Translations under genes and position numbers: made by a program
Assembly (NCBI GenBank): GCA_003513845.1
Contig: DOTB01000037.1
Coordinates: 1-8,663, forward strand
DNA: 8,663 bases
Reading direction: 5' to 3'
Origin: Candidatus Atribacteria bacterium
GTDB lineage: Bacteria > Atribacterota > Phoenicimicrobiia > Phoenicimicrobiales > Phoenicimicrobiaceae
The notes under the pieces: generated by a model
Databases searched by the model: none
Told to the model about the DNA's origin: nothing
Seen by the model: only the letters and a program-made list of their open reading frames with translations
Part shown: one piece after another, positions 5,259 to 8,663 of the stretch
How positions within the stretch are numbered: the first letter of the stretch is position 1
Layout of the letters: the number at the start of each line of letters is the position of its first letter

Positions 5259-6476
5259 ATGAAAAAAGTGAAAAAAATAGTATTGGCTTATTCGGGAGGG
5301 TTAGATACTTCTGTAGCCATTAAATGGCTAAAAGAAAATTATTGCGAAGAAGTGATTACGGTAGCAGTTGACGTGGGTCAGAATAGTGATTTAGAATATG
5401 TAAAGGAAAAAGCTCTTAAGATTGGAGCAAGTAAATCTTATATTATTGACGCTAAAGATGAATTTGTACACAATTATGTTTTGCCAGGATTACAAGCAGG
5501 TGCGGTTTATGAGTCACGCTATCCTTTAGCTACAGCCTATTCCCGACCATTAATTTCTAAGATATTAGTGGATTTTGCTGAGAAGGAAGAAGCAGAAGCC
5601 ATCGCCCACGGTTGTACTGGAAAGGGGAATGACCAGGTAAGATTTGAAGTATCTATCTCTGCTTTAAATCCAAAATTGCAAGTAATTGCTCCAGCTCGAG
5701 AATGGGGGCTTACTCGAGAAGAGGAAATCGAATATGCTAAAAAGCACCAGATTCCTGTCCCTGTAGATGTGGATAATCCTTACAGTGTAGACCAGAATTT
5801 GTGGGGAAGGTCTATTGAATGTGGAGTATTAGAGGACCCTTGGATGGAACCACCAGAAGAAGGAGTTTACGAATGGACGGTAAACCCGGAAGACGCTCCT
5901 GGTAAACCAACTTATCTGGAGATACATTTTGAAAAGGGAGTGCCGCAGAGTATAAATGGAAAGGAGATGCCTCTGGTGGATCTAATTTTAAACTTGAACA
6001 AAATTGGAGGAGAAAACGGTGTAGGTCGGGTAGATATGGTAGAGAACAGATTGGTAGGAATCAAATCTCGAGAGATCTATGAATGTCCGGCAGCTACTAT
6101 CTTGTTAAAGGCATATCAGTCTTTGGAAGGGTTAGTTTATCCTCGAGAATTATCTCATTTTAAAAAGATTATTTCCCAGAAGTATGCCGAATTAACTTAC
6201 TATGGCCTATGGTATTCTGCATTAAAGGAAGCTCTGGATGGCTTTGTAAGAGCAATCAAGGATAAGGTGACTGGGACAGTGAAAGTTAAATTATTTAAAG
6301 GTAATTGTGTAGCAGTGGGCAGAAAATCTAAAAATTCTCTGTACGATTTTAATCTGGCTACTTATGACCAGGGAGATACTTTCAATCAGGATTTTGCTAA
6401 GGGATTTATAGAACTCTGGGGTCTGCCTACTAAGGTGTATTCTTCGGTGAATAGGAAAAGCAGTAATAAGAGATAA
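5259..6476 (+). CDS. argG: Argininosuccinate synthase
   Basis: ArgG joins citrulline and aspartate with ATP to form argininosuccinate, the penultimate step of arginine synthesis. The 405-aa product has the normal length. The N-type ATP pyrophosphatase motif AYSGGLDTS (10-18) is followed by AVDVGQ (36-41), [14 protein letters not shown] (117-130) and the [10 protein letters not shown] block, which line the nucleotide and citrulline sites. ATG 5259 follows GGAGG (5247-5251) by 7 nt. The C-terminal residues KSSNKR and the TAA stop are encoded by the start of a 7-nt tandem repeat (from 6462), so the tail is probably repeat-derived and unlikely to be conserved. No argF precedes it, although argF commonly lies in this position in arg clusters. 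Confidence 0.98.
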   Translation: MKKVKKIVLAYSGGLDTSVAIKWLKENYCEEVITVAVDVGQNSDLEYVKEKALKIGASKSYIIDAKDEFVHNYVLPGLQAGAVYESRYPLATAYSRPLISKILVDFAEKEEAEAIAHGCTGKGNDQVRFEVSISALNPKLQVIAPAREWGLTREEEIEYAKKHQIPVPVDVDNPYSVDQNLWGRSIECGVLEDPWMEPPEEGVYEWTVNPEDAPGKPTYLEIHFEKGVPQSINGKEMPLVDLILNLNKIGGENGVGRVDMVENRLVGIKSREIYECPAATILLKAYQSLEGLVYPRELSHFKKIISQKYAELTYYGLWYSALKEALDGFVRAIKDKVTGTVKVKLFKGNCVAVGRKSKNSLYDFNLATYDQGDTFNQDFAKGFIELWGLPTKVYSSVNRKSSNKR

Positions 6477-6524
6477 GTAATGAGTAATAAGTAATAAGTT
6501 TCAAGTTGCAGGTTTCTAGTTTGT
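6462..6524. repeat. 7-nt tandem array AGTAATA, argG/argH copy
   Basis: Nine consecutive 7-nt units start at 6462: AGTAATA, AGAGATA, AGTAATG, AGTAATA, AGTAATA, AGTTTCA, AGTTGCA, GGTTTCT, AGTTTGT. The first two encode the last residues of ArgG and most of its stop codon (6474-6476). The core unit matches the array after argJ (2849-2876). Confidence 0.78.
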
Positions 6525-6556
6525 CATCGCGAGGAGTATAACGACAAAGCAATCTC
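6522..6556. repeat. TGTCATCGCGAG...AAGCAATCTC dispersed repeat
   Basis: The ends TGTCATCGCGAGGAG and AAGCAATCTC match a repeat type I recall from many unrelated bacterial genomes (TGTCATTGCGAGGAG to GAAGCAATCTC). The match is from memory and has not been searched. This copy is diverged in the middle (TATAACGAC). It has only partial dyad symmetry (ATCGC with GCAAT) and no coding potential. Confidence 0.6.
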
Positions 6557-6563
6557 AATATTT

Positions 6564-6598
6564 CCTCCCCCCTGAGGGGGAGGATTAAGGTGGGTGTG
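6564..6598 (+). repeat. C/G-rich hairpin repeat carrying the argH ribosome binding site
   Basis: CCTCCCCC (6564-6571) and GGGGGAGG (6576-6583) form an 8-bp stem with loop CTGA. ATTAAGGTGGGTGTGG follows. I recall the arrangement of a C-rich/G-rich hairpin followed by AAGGTGGGTG as a widespread dispersed repeat (recall only). AAGGTGG (6587-6593) matches the Shine-Dalgarno AAGGAGG at 6 of 7 positions and is 11 nt from ATG 6605, so the repeat appears to supply the argH translation signal. There is no T tract, so it is not a typical intrinsic terminator. Confidence 0.65.
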
Positions 6599-6604
6599 GA
6601 GAAG

Positions 6605-7996
6605 ATGAAAAAACTATGGGGTGGAAGATTTAAAAAGGGTATAAATAAAGAGATGGAAAAATTTATCTCTTCTCTCTCTTTTGATAAGAAATTAGTAAAA
6701 CATGATCTCTTGGGGAGCATTGCCCATACCCAGATGTTAGGGAAATGTAAAATTATCACTCAAGAAGAAAAAGATAAGATTGTGAAAGGACTAAGGCAAC
6801 TATTAAAAGAAGTGCAAGAGAACAAGATAGAAATTGTTGCGGGAGAAGCAGAAGACATCCACTCCTGGGTGGAAAATAAATTAAAAGAAAAGATAGGGAA
6901 GGTAGCTGGGAAGTTACATATTGCCCGAAGCAGAAATGACCAGATAGCTCTTGATGAGCGGATGTATTTAAAAGAAGAGGTGCTAAAGATTCTGGATTTA
7001 TTAAAAGATTTACAGAAATCTCTTTTGTCATCTGCTCAGAAGAACTTAGGGATAATTATGCCCGGATATACCCACCTACAGCATGCCCAGCCCCTCCTTT
7101 TTTCTCACCACCTGATGGCTTATTTTTATATGTTTGAACGAGACAGGGGAAGAATGCAGGATTTATATAAAAGAATTGATGTTTTACCTTTAGGCTCTGC
7201 CGCATTAGCAGGCACTTCTTTTCCCATTGATAGAGAATATGTGGCCTCCCAGCTTGGCTTTAAAAAAATTTCCGAGAATAGCCTGGATGCGGTAAGTGAT
7301 AGAGATTTTATTTTAGAATTTTTATCGGCTTCCACTATCTTAATGATGCATTTAAGTCGTTTGGGAGAGGAATTAGTCTTATGGTCTACACCAGAGTTCA
7401 ATTTTATAGAATTAGATGATTCTTTTTGTACCGGGAGCAGTATTATGCCTCAGAAGAAAAATCCTGATGCTGCAGAATTAATTAGAGGGAAAACTGGGCG
7501 GGTCTATGGAAATTTGATAAATCTTCTAACTATGATGAAGGCTTTGCCCTTAGCTTATAACCATGATATGCAAGAGGATAAAGAACCTTTATTTGATACA
7601 GTATCTACCTTGGAGAGTTCGTTATTTTTAATGAGCAAAATGATAGAGACTATGTGGATTAACAAAGAAAAGATGGAGAAGGGAACCAAGGGTGATTTTT
7701 CTACCGCTACTGAATTAGCAGATTATTTGGTAAAAAAAGGTTTATCTTTTAGAGAAGCCCATAAATTAGTTGGTAAAATCGTTCTATATTGTCTGGAAAA
7801 TAAAAAAATTTTGGAGGAGTTAACTCTTGCAGAATTGAGTTCTTTTCATAAAGATTTTAATGAAGACGCTTTAAAGATTTTAAAACCTGTATCTGCTGTT
7901 GAAGCAAAGGATTCATATGGCGGAACTTCTCTAAAGAGAGTCAAAGAGTCTATCCAGAAAGCTAAGAAAATATTAGAAGAAAATATTAATTGCTAA
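6605..7996 (+). CDS. argH: Argininosuccinate lyase
   Basis: ArgH splits argininosuccinate into arginine and fumarate, the last step of the pathway. It belongs to the fumarase/aspartase superfamily and forms a tetramer. The opening MKKLWGGRF is the usual ArgH start. ARSRND (107-112), THLQHAQP with His157, and the superfamily signature GSSIMPQKKNP with Ser278-Ser279 (mobile catalytic loop) are all present, and 463 aa is normal. ATG 6605 is preferred over GTG 6590, which would add only GVEK-type residues read from the repeat. ATG 6605 has AAGGTGG 11 nt upstream and a closer GGAG (6598-6601) only 3 nt away. It is the last gene of the operon, and no convincing terminator was found after it. Confidence 0.97.
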   Translation: MKKLWGGRFKKGINKEMEKFISSLSFDKKLVKHDLLGSIAHTQMLGKCKIITQEEKDKIVKGLRQLLKEVQENKIEIVAGEAEDIHSWVENKLKEKIGKVAGKLHIARSRNDQIALDERMYLKEEVLKILDLLKDLQKSLLSSAQKNLGIIMPGYTHLQHAQPLLFSHHLMAYFYMFERDRGRMQDLYKRIDVLPLGSAALAGTSFPIDREYVASQLGFKKISENSLDAVSDRDFILEFLSASTILMMHLSRLGEELVLWSTPEFNFIELDDSFCTGSSIMPQKKNPDAAELIRGKTGRVYGNLINLLTMMKALPLAYNHDMQEDKEPLFDTVSTLESSLFLMSKMIETMWINKEKMEKGTKGDFSTATELADYLVKKGLSFREAHKLVGKIVLYCLENKKILEELTLAELSSFHKDFNEDALKILKPVSAVEAKDSYGGTSLKRVKESIQKAKKILEENINC

Positions 7997-8027
7997 AACT
8001 AAAATTAATTTTACTGTTTTTCTTATT

Positions 8028-8205
8028 TTAAAGGAATTTTATTTTTTGGATCTTTCCTTTGTTATCCCTTCGAAAAAACTCAACATAACTACTTTCTTTT
8101 ATGATATTCTCTTCAGATAATTTAGGAATTGCTATTTTCTCTCGAGTTTGACAGTTATGCACAAATTTTAGGTATTTAATCCCCTCAAACCCTTGAAAAA
8201 TAAGC
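8028..8205 (-). pseudogene. Possible 3' remnant of an unidentified minus-strand gene
   Basis: On the minus strand a frame ending in TAA at 8028-8030 reads plausibly as protein: its last 40 or so residues include REKIAIPKLSEENI and SYVEFFRRDNKGKIQKIKF. The pattern of a hydrophobic strand, then FxRDxxGK, then a final strand, loosely recalls the C-terminal tail domain (DUF3471-like) of some serine hydrolases. That is a weak resemblance by eye. Upstream of about 8205 the frame runs antisense to the transposase fragment, so any real gene lost its 5' part there. It may equally be a chance open frame. The surrounding stretch 7997-8196 otherwise shows no gene. Confidence 0.3.
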
Positions 8206-8663
8206 GTTCTGTTTTTTATTCTCGTAAAAAGTACCACCAAACATGAATATTTATTTAACCTGGGGAGATTAGACCAAATCAAGAACAATCCCAGCTTTCA
8301 AAACCTGGCCCTGCGTCTTTTAGAATTATCCGGAGCAAAAGACCTGGTCAGCTTAGATATCATCTCGGATGCTCAAATAGTCAACGTGGGTTATATCGTT
8401 TACCAAAAGATATGGCAGGAATTTGGTTTAGATGACCTTTTGTTTCGGTTAAAAGATTCAGGTAAAACCCAGTTTGACTTGAGCAAGACCTGTTTTCTTA
8501 TGACCATTCAGCATCTCCTGGATCCTAAAAACAAGCTTAAAACATATAGTAACCAGCATCATTATGTAAGACTACCAGAAGTAAGGTTACACCAGTTGTA
8601 TCGTTCCTTAGATATTCTTTGTGACCACAAAGAAATACTGGAAGAAGAGATATTTTTTAAAAA
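8197..8663 (+). mobile_element. IS1634-family (IS4 superfamily) transposase fragment, N-terminal part
   Basis: The frame is open from just after TGA 8194-8196 to the window edge (about 155 codons). NLGRLDQIK, a helical stretch with VYQKIWQEFGLDDLL (a Y-x-x-L-x-K-x-W-like dimerisation region), then FDLSKTCFLMTIQHLLDPKNKL and LHQLYRSLDIL, are typical of the N-terminal region of IS1634-type DDE transposases. The DDE catalytic core would lie beyond 8663. No ATG, GTG or TTG precedes the homologous region (the best candidate is CTG 8209). KHEYLF runs straight into NLGRLD, where relatives usually have about 15-20 more residues, suggesting an in-frame deletion. It looks more GC-rich than the arg genes, which fits transfer. 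It is probably inactive, but the 3' half is unseen. Confidence 0.72.

Noticed and set aside
6462..6598. CRISPR-like array between argG and argH
   Set aside because: The units are 7 nt, contiguous and without spacers, and the neighbouring hairpin repeats are single copies; there are no cas genes.
6590..6604. argH start at GTG 6590
   Set aside because: It adds five residues read from the hairpin repeat. MKKLWGGRF from ATG 6605 is the family-typical N-terminus.
8000..8020. Intrinsic terminator after argH (TAAAATTAATTTTA followed by CTGTTTTT)
   Set aside because: The stem is short and entirely A/T, with almost no loop, so it is too weak to call; termination of the operon remains unassigned.

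Overview
The window carries a complete arginine-biosynthesis operon on the + strand, argC-argJ-argB-argD-argG-argH (473-7996). A tandem T-box leader precedes it, and a decayed patch with an IS1634-type transposase fragment follows. All six enzymes look intact, with their key catalytic motifs in place. The DNA is AT-rich with strong AGGAGG/GGTGAT-type ribosome binding sites. T-box control of an arg operon is typical of Bacillota (clostridia-like anaerobes) but also occurs elsewhere. The heavy load of short dispersed repeats between genes resembles some uncultivated anaerobic lineages. I would not name a taxon from this sequence alone.

Layout. 1-472: a promoter and a tRNA-sensing leader with one complete Stem I (Arg AGA specifier proposed) but two successive antiterminator/terminator modules, separated by a 33-nt palindrome. 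473-5206: argC, argJ, argB and argD, making ornithine from acetylglutamate by the cyclic (ArgJ) route. 5259-7996: argG and argH, converting citrulline to arginine. No argF (ornithine carbamoyltransferase) lies between the two halves, so that step must be encoded elsewhere. 7997-8663: no intact gene. It holds a possible minus-strand 3' gene remnant (8028 to about 8205) and a start-less, internally shortened N-terminal part of an IS1634-family transposase that runs off the window.

The genes themselves are ordinary; the DNA between them is not. Three of the five gene junctions and the leader are occupied by different short repeats: a 33-nt palindrome (leader and argD/argG), 7-nt AGTAATG-type arrays (argJ/argB and argG/argH), an 8-nt-period degenerate array (just before argB), a TGTCATCGCGAG-type repeat, and a C/G-rich hairpin repeat. 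Several overlap functional signals: the argD stop codon lies in the palindrome, the argG stop lies in a 7-nt array, and the likely Shine-Dalgarno of argH lies in the hairpin repeat. Expression is probably set first by uncharged tRNA-Arg at the leader, then by arginine feedback on ArgB, and possibly tuned between cistrons by the repeat hairpins.
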